Positions 24,291 to 32,565 of a stretch of 46,347 bases of DNA are shown here, piece after piece. A model generated the notes under the pieces. It was not told where the DNA came from, ran no database searches, and saw nothing but the letters and a program-made list of their open reading frames with translations. The DNA comes from Acidimicrobiales bacterium. Its GTDB lineage: Bacteria > Actinomycetota > Acidimicrobiia > Acidimicrobiales > SZUA-35. The stretch covers positions 1 through 46,347 of the forward strand of contig JAHEJM010000019.1 of assembly GCA_024638815.1 (NCBI GenBank). The letters run 5' to 3'. Within the stretch, counting starts at the first letter, position 1. The number at the start of each line of letters is the position of its first letter. The position numbers were made by a program, and so were the translations under genes.

Positions 24291-25118
24291 GTGACCGCCG
24301 TTCTGGTCGCCGGACATCATCGGAGCGGCACCAGCCTGCTGGCACAACTGCTGGACCGAGCCGGGTTGTTCATGGGGGAGCGGCTGATGGGGGCCACCGA
24401 GGCCAATCCTCACGGTCACGTGGAGGATCTCGATGTCGTCGACATCCACGATCAGATATTGGCCGACAACGGATTGACGTGGCAGGTCGATCAGGAGTTC
24501 ATCCCCACCGTGAACCTCGATCTGGAGCGTCGCATCGGTGACCTCGTGGCTCGGCGGCGGGAGCTGGGCCGACCGTGGGGGGTCAAGGATCCCCGGATCT
24601 GCCTATTCCTCCCGCTGTGGAAGCACGTGTTGCCCGAGGCTCGGATTCTTGTCACCTTCCGGCCTCCGGCCGCCTGTATCGAATCGATGGAGCGCCGGTC
24701 GGCACGGGATCTCATCGAGGGTAGGGGAGACCCCGGCCACAACTGGCGGTTCTGGACCGAGCCCGATCATGGTGCTCGCCTCTGGTTGGTCCACAACCGA
24801 GCCTTGCTCCGGGCCGTCCGGGCCTACGGCGATGATGTCATCGTTGTCGGCTTCGACCAGCTCTCAGCCAACCGCGATGTCGTCGGGCTGCTCAACCAGC
24901 GATGGCATCTCGACCTCGAACCGGTGCCACCGGCCGCCATTCTCGACCCTGCGGCTATCACGGCTGGCGATGGTCCGCTCGAGGTGGTCGACGATCGCCT
25001 GCGCCGCGACATTGAGCGAGTGTGGATCGAGCTGATCGATCGGCAATGGCGGCCCCAACCCCCGATCACGGCGGTGACCGACCAGGCCCGAACGACGAGC
25101 CGGAAGGAAGCGGTGTGA
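24291..25118 (+). CDS. PAPS-dependent sulfotransferase family protein
   Basis: The 275-residue protein carries the 5'-phosphosulfate loop GHHRSGTSLLAQLLDRAG at residues 8-25. The 3'-phosphate region is VLVTFRP-like (RILVTFRPPAACIESMERRS), preceded by WGVKDPRICLFLPLW. This order is that of bacterial sulfotransferases acting on carbohydrates or small molecules with 3'-phosphoadenylyl sulfate as donor. It begins at GTG 24291. Its stop overlaps the GTG start of the coiled-coil gene, so it is the lead gene of a coupled three-gene operon. The acceptor is unknown; neighbouring glycosyltransferases suggest a glycan. Confidence 0.8.
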   Translation: MTAVLVAGHHRSGTSLLAQLLDRAGLFMGERLMGATEANPHGHVEDLDVVDIHDQILADNGLTWQVDQEFIPTVNLDLERRIGDLVARRRELGRPWGVKDPRICLFLPLWKHVLPEARILVTFRPPAACIESMERRSARDLIEGRGDPGHNWRFWTEPDHGARLWLVHNRALLRAVRAYGDDVIVVGFDQLSANRDVVGLLNQRWHLDLEPVPPAAILDPAAITAGDGPLEVVDDRLRRDIERVWIELIDRQWRPQPPITAVTDQARTTSRKEAV

Positions 25119-25732
25119 AGCCCCCGTCCATTCGGCATCCCGAGATCCTCCTGCAGCCCCCCGACGAGTTGTCGGCGTCGCGGCGGGCCTCGATTCTCGA
25201 CCACGAGAACCGATTGTTGCGAGCCCGATTGGAGGGAAGGGGTCGTGTCGAGGCCGACCCCGAGCTTCACCGTCGGCTGGCAGAGGCAACGACCGAGAAC
25301 CATCGGCTCAACGTCGAACTCGACGAGGCTCGCCGCAAACTGGATCACAGTCGCGGCCAGGAGGCCGAACTCCGGCGCCGACTTCAGGGTCAGACTCAGC
25401 AGGTCGTCAACCTGGGTGATCGGATCGCCGCCATGGGCCAACAGCTCAAGGGTCACGACGGCCGGATGCAACAGTTGTCACGGCAGATCGGAGAGGTCCA
25501 ACGGCTACACCACGATGCCGAGCGACGGGCCGACGTCGAGAATGAACTGAGGGAGGCGGCCAGGCGGATTGAACTCCTGGAGTCGGAGCTGGCCATGTCT
25601 CACTCCGACCTGGCCCAGGCTCGCGCCGATCTGGGGCGACTGCTGCTCCGATTGCGGTCCACGCCGCTGATTCATCTGTTCCGGCGGTGGAGCGGCTTCA
25701 GGATCATCGAATCGCGCTGGGGTGGTCGGTGA
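25115..25732 (+). CDS. Coiled-coil protein of unknown function
   Basis: The 205-residue product is dominated by heptad-like, charged sequence from about residue 25 to 185, for example ENHRLNVELDEARRKLDHSR and AARRIELLESELAMSHSDL. A short basic/aromatic C-terminus (LRSTPLIHLFRRW, ESRWGGR) follows. There is no signal peptide or membrane helix. Similar coiled coils often accompany or are fused to glycosyltransferases and methyltransferases in surface-polysaccharide loci, where they may measure chain length or scaffold enzymes. That is inference. GTG 25115 overlaps the sulfotransferase stop and the gene's own stop overlaps the next start. Confidence 0.75.
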   Translation: MKPPSIRHPEILLQPPDELSASRRASILDHENRLLRARLEGRGRVEADPELHRRLAEATTENHRLNVELDEARRKLDHSRGQEAELRRRLQGQTQQVVNLGDRIAAMGQQLKGHDGRMQQLSRQIGEVQRLHHDAERRADVENELREAARRIELLESELAMSHSDLAQARADLGRLLLRLRSTPLIHLFRRWSGFRIIESRWGGR

Positions 25733-26871
25733 GGCCGATCGATCAACCCACGAAACCAGGATCGTCCGGACCGACCCCGGATCATCTCCCCCCGGTGGAG
25801 CGGTCCATTGATCGCAAGGAGAGTCGGCCGGATCGTTCCGATTCCGTGTTCGTGATCGACGATCCGGTCGGGTTTCCGTGGGAGCGTCCCCGGTTCGACC
25901 AGTGGGTGTTGCTGGTCGATGGGCGTCCACTCGCCCGGTCCGACGTGGGCCACTGGGTCACAGCCCGCATGGTCCATTGCCTTCGGCCCACCGATTTCGT
26001 CGTCCTAGGTCCCGACCAACAGCTTGACCATCAGGGGTCGACTCTGCCGGCCGGTCTGGTGAGGGCATCGTCCTCGATGTCGATGGCGGCCGTAGCCGGT
26101 ACCGTCGGGTCCCGACTTCTCGGCTGCCGGCCGGAGCGGCTCGGTCTCGACTCGGCCGCCGTCGTGTTGAACAGCGTGTCGGACGTAGTGGTGGGGTACC
26201 TTGTCGCCCGAGGGCGGGGAAGGGGAACGAATGGGTGGACGGACTCGGTGTACCAGCCGCTGCCGGACGGGCCTCTCGCCTGGTCCGGGTGGGGCGGGCC
26301 GTCGCTGCCGCTGCCTCCGCTCGGTGATCGGCAGTGGCTGCGGATGCCGTCGGAAACCGACGAAGGTCCGATGTGGATTCCCCCGACCGACCGGGCAGGC
26401 AACGCAGCAGGTGACACCGATGACGCCGGCGGTTCGCTGGGGGTTCACTCGCCGGTGTGGGGACTCGACGCCGGGACCGTTGAGCGGGTCGAGTCCGGCC
26501 GGCGACCGGCGGTGGTGGGCGTCCACGTCATGGTGACCAGGCTGCCGACTCGCAGGGCCGATCGTGTCGATTGGACCGCCGGCCTGTGGGAGCAGGTGGT
26601 CACCGACGGGTTCCTGGCGTTCACCCTTCCCTTCGAGGCTGGTTCCGCCGGAATTTGCGATGTGGGTACCGTCACCGCCGGGTTCGAGTCGGGTTCACCG
26701 ATGGCTCGTGATCACGGCCAATTGATCGAGGAGCTGCTGGAGGCGACGGCGGGCCGGATTGTCACCGACGAGCTGGTGGTCCACCGTCCGCCGCCAGACG
26801 GCGAGCATCAGTGGGTCACCCTGATTCTGCGCCGACTCGGTGACGGTAACGGTTCGCACGGCGCCCGATGA
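25729..26871 (+). CDS. Unknown protein coupled to the sulfotransferase/coiled-coil operon
   Basis: I do not recognise this 380-residue protein. It begins at GTG 25729 on a GTGA overlap with the coiled-coil gene. The N-terminal 45 residues are polar and rich in Pro, Asp and Arg. The rest alternates hydrophobic strands such as FDQWVLLVDG and AVVGVHVMVTRLP with Gly/Pro loops; it has no signal peptide, no evident membrane helix and no cofactor motif I know. The segments WVLLVDGRPLARSDVGHW and GICDVGTVTAGFESGSP are possible landmarks for a search. Codon usage matches the neighbours, so it is likely a real gene of the glycan-sulfation operon. Confidence 0.7.
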   Translation: MRPIDQPTKPGSSGPTPDHLPPVERSIDRKESRPDRSDSVFVIDDPVGFPWERPRFDQWVLLVDGRPLARSDVGHWVTARMVHCLRPTDFVVLGPDQQLDHQGSTLPAGLVRASSSMSMAAVAGTVGSRLLGCRPERLGLDSAAVVLNSVSDVVVGYLVARGRGRGTNGWTDSVYQPLPDGPLAWSGWGGPSLPLPPLGDRQWLRMPSETDEGPMWIPPTDRAGNAAGDTDDAGGSLGVHSPVWGLDAGTVERVESGRRPAVVGVHVMVTRLPTRRADRVDWTAGLWEQVVTDGFLAFTLPFEAGSAGICDVGTVTAGFESGSPMARDHGQLIEELLEATAGRIVTDELVVHRPPPDGEHQWVTLILRRLGDGNGSHGAR

Positions 26872-27144
26872 TCGGCTCGGTCCGTGTCATTGCCGACTCC
26901 GAGATGTTCTTGGGGCGCTCGTTGCCGCTCGTCATCGGCCGACGCCCGCCGACGCTCCTACTGCGCCGGTCTGAATCGATGTCTGTTGGCCGATGAGCTG
27001 ATTCCTTCGTCCTCGTCGAGGTACCCTGCCGACTGCTAGGCTCGACAGAGCACCGCCGCCACACGCACACGCCGCCGCCGCCGATGTCTGGATCCGGGGT
27101 TGTTGGACCCGGTCGAGGTTCGTCGTGTACGGGAGGAGATCACG
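26872..27144. other. Gene-free leader region, right half duplicated at 28845-29012
   Basis: No convincing gene lies here. A 42-codon open frame from ATG 26868 (overlapping the preceding stop) to 26996 is possible but has no recognisable content. From about 26975 the sequence closely matches 28845 onwards, including the -10-like box and a CCGCCGCCACACGCACACG stretch. It therefore appears to be a promoter and 5' untranslated leader of roughly 100 bases. Confidence 0.6.
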
Positions 27145-27900
27145 TTGTCGCCGCCGCGCAAGATCGTCGTTCATTATCACATCTTCAAGAATGCCGGGAC
27201 GTCGATCGAGCGGTCATTGGAGGCCCATTTCGGTAACAGCCTGTTCCGTTTCGAGACGGAACGGCCCGACGGTCACCTCCGCCCCGACGATGCCGGGCGA
27301 CTGATCGAGGCCAATCCGGCTCTTCGGGCCATCAGCTCTCATCAGCTGCATCCGCCCATACCCGAAGGGCCGTTCGAGATCTTCCCCCTGGTAGCGATTC
27401 GAGAACCCATCAGACGGGTTCGTTCCGCCTATCTTTTCGAGTGGCAGAAACAGCCGGGCCTGGTCACCCCCAAAGGATCCTTTCGAGACTATGTGGAGTG
27501 GCGTTTGGCCAATCCCCGGCCCGGGGTGGTGGCCGATTTCCAGGTGACCCACCTGTCGAGATGTGTACTGGAGGATCGGGACCACGACTGGACCGATCTC
27601 GAGGCCGGTTTCGAGGTCGCAGTGGAGTTCTTGTCCTCGCTACCCGGTTTCGGTCTGGTTGAACGGTTCGAACAGTCGGTCCAGGTTCTCAACCGGGAAC
27701 TGTCGGCCTTCTATGGCCATCCGATCGAGATGCTCCAGTTCCGCCGGGACAACGTGACCCAGGATCCCGCCATTTCGCTCGACGACAGTCACGAGCTGAT
27801 CCGGGGCGAGCTGGGCGACGAGCTTTTCGACGAGCTGCTGGAGCGGAACCGGTTCGACCGGCGGCTCTATGAATGGGCGGTCGAGGCCTTCGAGCGGCGA
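26975..27900 (+). repeat. Left copy of a duplicated leader plus sulfotransferase-domain segment
   Basis: This segment is homologous to the one beginning near 28845, shifted by about 1,868-1,870 bases. The non-coding leader (about 170 bases) is very similar, with a few substitutions and single-base indels. The coding part is diverged but clearly related over about 240 codons. It is a tandem duplication whose end within the coding region is approximate. Confidence 0.8.
27037..27042 (+). promoter_or_regulatory. Candidate -10 box of the sulfotransferase-methyltransferase gene
   Basis: TAGGCT in CTGCTAGGCTCGAC matches the copy at 28906-28911 and the related TAGTCT box at 24179. No good -35 hexamer is evident. 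It would give a leader of about 95 bases. Confidence 0.45.
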
Positions 27901-28818
27901 TGGGGTCGTCCGGCATCGTCGATCGAACCGCCCATCGCCGGTACCCGGACCGGCGGGAATGGCCGTGCCGAGCTCGTGGGGGCGTCGGTCGCGGTGGGCG
28001 TCACCAATCCGGCGCACGAGACCGTTCAACCCAGGAGGACACGACAGCCCATGGCAAACACCGTCGACATCGAGGATGCGCTCTGGCTCCATATCGACAC
28101 CGATCTTCCCGCCGACCGGCTTCGGGCCGAGCTGGCCCGTTTCGAACCGTGGGGCCACAAGATCACCTTCAGCAGCGGGGTGTCGACGGCCGAGTTCGAG
28201 CGCCGCATCCCGTTCAACCAGACCTCGATCCAGAAGCTCCGGGTGGTGGAGCGCGAGGTGGATCTCGAGCCCTATCGGGGCGGCCGTGTGCTCGACATCG
28301 GCAGCAACAGCGGCCACAATTCGATTCGTCTCGCCACTACTTTGGACATGCGGGCGACCGGTGTCGACGTCACCGAGCGCCATATCGAGGTCGCCTCGAT
28401 GCTGGCCAAGATCAGTGGCGCCGAGGCCCGGTTCCTGTTGGCCGACGCCGAGACCTACTGCGAACCCGACAGCTTCGACATCGTGCTTCACTTTGGCACG
28501 CTCTACCATCTCCCCAACCCGCTTCAGGCGCTCGCCACCTCGTTCGCCAATCTCCGTCCCGGTGGGCTTTTGGCCCTGGAAACCCAGCTCTATGACCATC
28601 CCGACGACGAGAACCTGTGCTACTTCATGAACATGCACAACAACGACGCCTCGAACTTCTGGGCGTTGAGTACGTCGGTGGTCTCCCGATGCCTCACCAT
28701 GGTCGGCTTTGTCGATGTGGCCGAGCATTTCCGGGTACAGCCGGCGTCGTTGGCCCCCGGCATGTCGAGGGTGATCATGACCGCCCGCAAGCAGCCGGAG
28801 GCAAGAAGACCGGCCTGA
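27145..28818 (+). CDS. Sulfotransferase-methyltransferase fusion protein
   Basis: The 557-residue product joins two enzymes. Residues of about 1-250 are a carbohydrate-type sulfotransferase: HYHIFKNAGTSIERSLE is the 5'-phosphosulfate loop and REPIRRVRSAYLFEW the 3'-phosphate motif. From residue 303 (MANTVDIED) a SAM methyltransferase follows with VLDIGSNSGHNSIRLA near residue 382 and LHFGTLYHLPNPLQA, resembling CmoB/DUF1698-like families. The start is TTG 27145, six bases after GGAGGAG; the upstream ATG at 27084 is out of frame here although in frame in the paralogue. AGGAGG at 28033-28038, 12 bases before ATG 28051, suggests that a free methyltransferase may also be made. Confidence 0.82.
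   Translation: MSPPRKIVVHYHIFKNAGTSIERSLEAHFGNSLFRFETERPDGHLRPDDAGRLIEANPALRAISSHQLHPPIPEGPFEIFPLVAIREPIRRVRSAYLFEWQKQPGLVTPKGSFRDYVEWRLANPRPGVVADFQVTHLSRCVLEDRDHDWTDLEAGFEVAVEFLSSLPGFGLVERFEQSVQVLNRELSAFYGHPIEMLQFRRDNVTQDPAISLDDSHELIRGELGDELFDELLERNRFDRRLYEWAVEAFERRWGRPASSIEPPIAGTRTGGNGRAELVGASVAVGVTNPAHETVQPRRTRQPMANTVDIEDALWLHIDTDLPADRLRAELARFEPWGHKITFSSGVSTAEFERRIPFNQTSIQKLRVVEREVDLEPYRGGRVLDIGSNSGHNSIRLATTLDMRATGVDVTERHIEVASMLAKISGAEARFLLADAETYCEPDSFDIVLHFGTLYHLPNPLQALATSFANLRPGGLLALETQLYDHPDDENLCYFMNMHNNDASNFWALSTSVVSRCLTMVGFVDVAEHFRVQPASLAPGMSRVIMTARKQPEARRPA
28033..28053 (+). promoter_or_regulatory. Internal Shine-Dalgarno and ATG within the fusion gene
   Basis: AGGAGG at 28033-28038 is followed after 12 bases by ATG 28051, which opens the methyltransferase domain (MANTVDIED). 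The spacing is longer than the usual 5-9 bases. The codons just upstream encode an unconserved-looking Gly/Thr/Arg linker, as expected of a former intergenic region. Confidence 0.5.
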
Positions 28819-28844
28819 GGCGATCGGGTTTTGCTGATCGAGCC

Positions 28845-29770
28845 ATCGATGTCCTTCGCCGATGAGCTGATTCCTTCATCCCCGTCTCGGTACCCTGCCG
28901 ACTGCTAGGCTCGACGGAGCACCGCCGCCACACGCACACGACGCCGCCGCCGATGTCTGGATCCGGGATTGCTGGGCCCGGTCGAGTTGGTCGTGTCCGG
29001 GAGGAGATCACGATGTCGTCGCCGCGCAAGATCGTCGTCCACTATCACATCTTCAAGAACGCCGGAACATCGATCGAACGCTCCTTGGAGACCGTGTTCG
29101 GTGACGGCTTGTTCCGTTTCGAGACGGCACGGCCCGACGGTCACCTCGGCCCGGAGGATGCCGAGAAGCTGATCGCCGAGCAGCCTCGACTCCAGGCCGT
29201 CACCTCCCACCAGCTCCATCCTCCCCTGCCATCGGGGGGATTCGACGTCTTCCCCCTCGTCGTCCTTCGCGAGCCGATCAGCCGGGCCCGTTCCGCCTAC
29301 TTGTTCGAATGGCAGAAGCAGCTCGGTCTGGAACAGCCGAAGGGCACCTTCGCCCACTACGTCGAAGAGAAACTGGCTGGTCGACAGCCTGGGGTCATTG
29401 CCGATCTCCAGGTCGCTCACCTGTCCCGCCGACTCCTGATCGACAGAGGCCTGGCCTGGTCCGATCTGGAGGCCGGACTCGAGCTCGCCATCGAATTCCT
29501 GGACGGCCTTCCGGTGTTCGGTCTGGTGGAGCGGCTCGAGGAGAGTCTGGGCTTGTTCAACGCCGGCCTGGTCGAGTTCTACGGCCATGGTCGAGTTCAA
29601 CTCGAGCCCAGAAGAGACAACACAACCCAGGATGCCGGCCTTTCGTTGCACGAGATCCATCAGCGGATGGCCGATGAACTGGGGCCGTCCTTGTTCGAGG
29701 AACTGGTCCAACGGAACCGTTTCGACACGGAACTCTATCGTTGGGCCACCGAACGGTTCGCCGCGACGAT
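28845..29770 (+). repeat. Right copy of the duplicated leader plus sulfotransferase-domain segment
   Basis: This is the partner of 26975-27900. It begins CATCGATGTCC and includes the shared GATGAGCTGATTCCTTC, GGTACCCTGCCGACTGCTAG and ATGTCTGGATCCGGG blocks. It continues into the N-terminal sulfotransferase domain of the following gene. The downstream limit is approximate. Confidence 0.8.
28906..28911 (+). promoter_or_regulatory. Candidate -10 box of the sulfotransferase-glycosyltransferase gene
   Basis: TAGGCT in the same CTGCTAGGCTCGAC context as 27037-27042, about 100 bases before the start codon. Conservation between the duplicated leaders is consistent with function but may only reflect recent duplication. 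Confidence 0.45.
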
Positions 29771-32435
29771 GTCGGCCACGGTTCCGGCCGCCGAGAGTGA
29801 CCGGGCTCGGTTGGACGTGACCTCGAGCCCCGCATCCCCGTCGCCGGTCATGACATCCCCGGTGCAGGTGGCAAAGCTGGAACGACGGGTCCAATGGCAG
29901 GACGCCGTGCTGTCGGACCTCGAGACCACGCGACGACAGGAACGGGATCGGCTGGAGCAGATCGAATCCCGATACTACGAGACGCGTCGACGGTTGTTGA
30001 CTCTGGAGGCGGGGGCCAGCCTGGAAATCCCTGAGCCCCAGACGACGTCGCGCCGTGGTCGACTCCTGGCCCGGCTTCAAACCCGTATCGATTCGATCCA
30101 GCGACGGTATCAGTTTCAGCCGGGACACGATGATGATCTGCTCTACCTCCAGCGGGTGGTGGCCGAGTCGGGGCTCTTCGACCCCGAGTACTACCTGGGG
30201 CACAACCCCGATGTGGTCGACGCCGGGGTGAACTCGGTGGTCCACTACGTGGTGCACGGCGGGCTCGAGGGTCGGGCACCGTCGGAACTGTTCGATTCGG
30301 CCTGGTATCTGCACCACAACCCCGATGTTCGTCAAGCGGGGGTGAATCCGCTGGTCCACTATGTCCTGCACGGCCGGGACGAAGGTCGACCCGCTGTGGC
30401 TCCCGACGGTTCGCCGACCGAGCCCGACTCCAATCCTCATGGCATTCCCGGGCCCGATGAGTACGAGGAGATCTGCCGCTCGTTGCAGTTCGAACGGTTC
30501 GATGAACCCGACGTGTCGATCATCATCCCCATCTACAACGAAGTCGGCTACACCCTGTCGTGCCTCGAGGCGGTCTCGGGCTTGCAGACCCGTTACCGCT
30601 TCGAGGTTCTGGTCATGGACGACGCTTCCGATGATCCCGACGTGAAGATTCTGGAGGGCATCCGAGGGCTGCGCTACATCCGAATCGACGAGAACCTGGG
30701 TTTCCTCCGTAACTGCAACCGGGGTGCCGAGCACGCCCACGGCCGATATCTCGTCTTCCTCAACAACGACACCCGCGTCGACCCGCTGTGGCTCGACGCC
30801 CTGGTCGACACCTTCGACGAGCATGAAGACGTGGGTCTCGTCGGCTCCAAGCTGGTGTACGGCGACGGACGTCTGCAGGAGGCCGGAGGAATCATCTTCT
30901 CCGACGGGTCGGGTTGGAACTACGGACGATTGGAGGACCCCGACCGTCCTGAGTACAACTACGTCCGGGATGTCGACTACGCATCCGGAGCGTCGATCAT
31001 GATCGAGCGGGTGTACTTCGATCAACTGGGTCGGTTCGACGAGGATCTGGCACCCGCTTATTACGAGGACACCGATCTGTGCTTCCGGATCAGGGCTGAC
31101 GGTAAGCGGGTCCTGTACCAGCCTCGGTCGGTGGTCACCCATTTCGAGGGGATCTCGTCGGGAACCGACCTGACGGCCGGGGTCAAGATGCACCAGGCCG
31201 TCAACAAGGTCGCCTTCGAACTCAAGTGGCGGGATGTGCTGCGCCGAGCTCACCAGCCCGACAGTTCCCAGTTGGTCCGAGCGGCCGACCCGACCCCTCG
31301 AGGCCACATTCTCATCATCGATGCCGCCACACCGACGCCCGACCAGGACTCAGGGTCGATCGACATGTTCAATCTGATCAAGATCATCAGGGACATGGGC
31401 TACCGGGTGCACTTCATTCCCAGCAACGGGATGCAGCACGCAGGGTCCTACACCGCCGATCTTCAACGATTGGGGGTCAAGTGCGTCCATGAGCCCTACT
31501 ACACGACGGCCGGCGCCTACGTCGCGGAGTGCGGCGACATGTTCGACGCCGTCATCCTCTCCAGGGTCAACGTGGCCACGGCATGCCTCAACGACGTTCT
31601 CCTCCACTGCCCATCGGCTCGCCTTGTCTTCTACACCGTCGATCTTCACTTCCTTCGTGCCCTGCGCTCGGCCGAGGTCCGCAACGATCGACGAGCTCTC
31701 CGCCTGGCCGAGGAGCTGCGGCAAACCGAGTTGGCCATCATGGACCAGGTCGATGCCACAGTCGTGCTCAGCCGTCGGGAGAAGGACCTCCTGACCGACC
31801 TGGGCAAGTCCAACATCTCGGTCATTCCCCTGATCCGTGAACAGCTACCCCCGCCTCGCTATGGGTTCGAGCACCGCGACGGAGTCATGTTCGTCGGAGG
31901 GTTCCGCCATCCGCCGAACGTCGACGCCGTCGATTGGCTCCTGGCCGAGATCTGGCCCCTGGTCCGGACCGAGCGTGAGAAAAAGGGCCTGGATCCGATC
32001 ACGTTGCGGATCATCGGGAGCAACATCCCGCGACGCCTGCGCGACCATGGCGACGATGTCGAGATCTTCGGCTTCGTCGAGAATCTCGATCCCATCTTCG
32101 AGCGAGCCCTGCTCAGCGTGGCACCGCTTCGCTACGGGGCAGGCCTGAAAGGGAAGATCGCCACCAGTTTCGACTTCGGGGTGCCGGTGGTCGGCACGTC
32201 GGTGGCCTTCGAGGGCATGCCGGCCGAAGGCCTCGACGACATCGCCCTGGTAGCCGATACCGCTTTGGACCTGGCCCGACTACTGGTCGACGTTGCCGGG
32301 GACGGTAGGCGTTGGGCCCGTGTCTCGACGGCGAGTCGGGACTACATCGGACGCCACTACTCCCTCGACTCCATCCGGCCCAAGGTGATCAATCTGCTCG
32401 AGGGCGACCGACACGTCACCCCGGACATTGCGTAG
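29013..32435 (+). CDS. Sulfotransferase fused to two glycosyltransferase domains
   Basis: The 1,140-residue protein starts at ATG 29013, seven bases after GGAGGAG. Domains in order: a sulfotransferase (about 1-250; HYHIFKNAGTSIERSLE, REPISRARSAYLFEW) paralogous to the preceding gene, then a short coiled coil (about 284-326). Two repeats of the form YYLGHNPDVVDAGVNSVVHY...HG..EGR follow (about 387-462). A GT-A glycosyltransferase 2 domain comes next (about 500-712; VSIIIPIYNEVGYTLSCLEA, NNDTRVD, YYEDTDLCFRIR), and a GT-B/GT4-type domain (about 762-1130; GVMFVGGFRHPPNVDAVDWL, PLRYGAGLKGKI) ends the protein. It probably builds and sulfates a surface polysaccharide or glycoprotein glycan at the cytoplasmic face. 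Confidence 0.88.
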   Translation: MSSPRKIVVHYHIFKNAGTSIERSLETVFGDGLFRFETARPDGHLGPEDAEKLIAEQPRLQAVTSHQLHPPLPSGGFDVFPLVVLREPISRARSAYLFEWQKQLGLEQPKGTFAHYVEEKLAGRQPGVIADLQVAHLSRRLLIDRGLAWSDLEAGLELAIEFLDGLPVFGLVERLEESLGLFNAGLVEFYGHGRVQLEPRRDNTTQDAGLSLHEIHQRMADELGPSLFEELVQRNRFDTELYRWATERFAATMSATVPAAESDRARLDVTSSPASPSPVMTSPVQVAKLERRVQWQDAVLSDLETTRRQERDRLEQIESRYYETRRRLLTLEAGASLEIPEPQTTSRRGRLLARLQTRIDSIQRRYQFQPGHDDDLLYLQRVVAESGLFDPEYYLGHNPDVVDAGVNSVVHYVVHGGLEGRAPSELFDSAWYLHHNPDVRQAGVNPLVHYVLHGRDEGRPAVAPDGSPTEPDSNPHGIPGPDEYEEICRSLQFERFDEPDVSIIIPIYNEVGYTLSCLEAVSGLQTRYRFEVLVMDDASDDPDVKILEGIRGLRYIRIDENLGFLRNCNRGAEHAHGRYLVFLNNDTRVDPLWLDALVDTFDEHEDVGLVGSKLVYGDGRLQEAGGIIFSDGSGWNYGRLEDPDRPEYNYVRDVDYASGASIMIERVYFDQLGRFDEDLAPAYYEDTDLCFRIRADGKRVLYQPRSVVTHFEGISSGTDLTAGVKMHQAVNKVAFELKWRDVLRRAHQPDSSQLVRAADPTPRGHILIIDAATPTPDQDSGSIDMFNLIKIIRDMGYRVHFIPSNGMQHAGSYTADLQRLGVKCVHEPYYTTAGAYVAECGDMFDAVILSRVNVATACLNDVLLHCPSARLVFYTVDLHFLRALRSAEVRNDRRALRLAEELRQTELAIMDQVDATVVLSRREKDLLTDLGKSNISVIPLIREQLPPPRYGFEHRDGVMFVGGFRHPPNVDAVDWLLAEIWPLVRTEREKKGLDPITLRIIGSNIPRRLRDHGDDVEIFGFVENLDPIFERALLSVAPLRYGAGLKGKIATSFDFGVPVVGTSVAFEGMPAEGLDDIALVADTALDLARLLVDVAGDGRRWARVSTASRDYIGRHYSLDSIRPKVINLLEGDRHVTPDIA

Positions 32436-32565
32436 CGCTGCATGGTGAAGGCGAACACCCCGGCTCAATCATTTCAACCAATGGCGCTGTCGTATGGACC
32501 GGGTTTCCGGCAAGGCTCTATCATTCACCTTTCACGATGACGAGCAAAGTTGAGGTTCTATCGCA

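Noticed and set aside
26868-26996. Possible 42-codon gene overlapping the end of the unknown protein gene
   Set aside because: An ATGA overlap is present, but the peptide has no recognisable content and its end runs into the duplicated leader; noted only within the leader entry.
30175-30400. Separate small repeat protein (HNPDV repeats)
   Set aside because: The two repeats are in frame and continuous with the glycosyltransferase domain and are a common companion of such enzymes.
28905-31307. 800-codon leftward open frame opposite the sulfotransferase-glycosyltransferase gene
   Set aside because: The forward strand encodes coherent sulfotransferase and glycosyltransferase motifs in this interval; the antisense frame encodes none.
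32436-32565. Biotin operator or riboswitch before bioY
   Set aside because: I looked for a clear palindromic BirA/BioQ-type site and for conserved RNA structure in the 130-base gap and saw neither.
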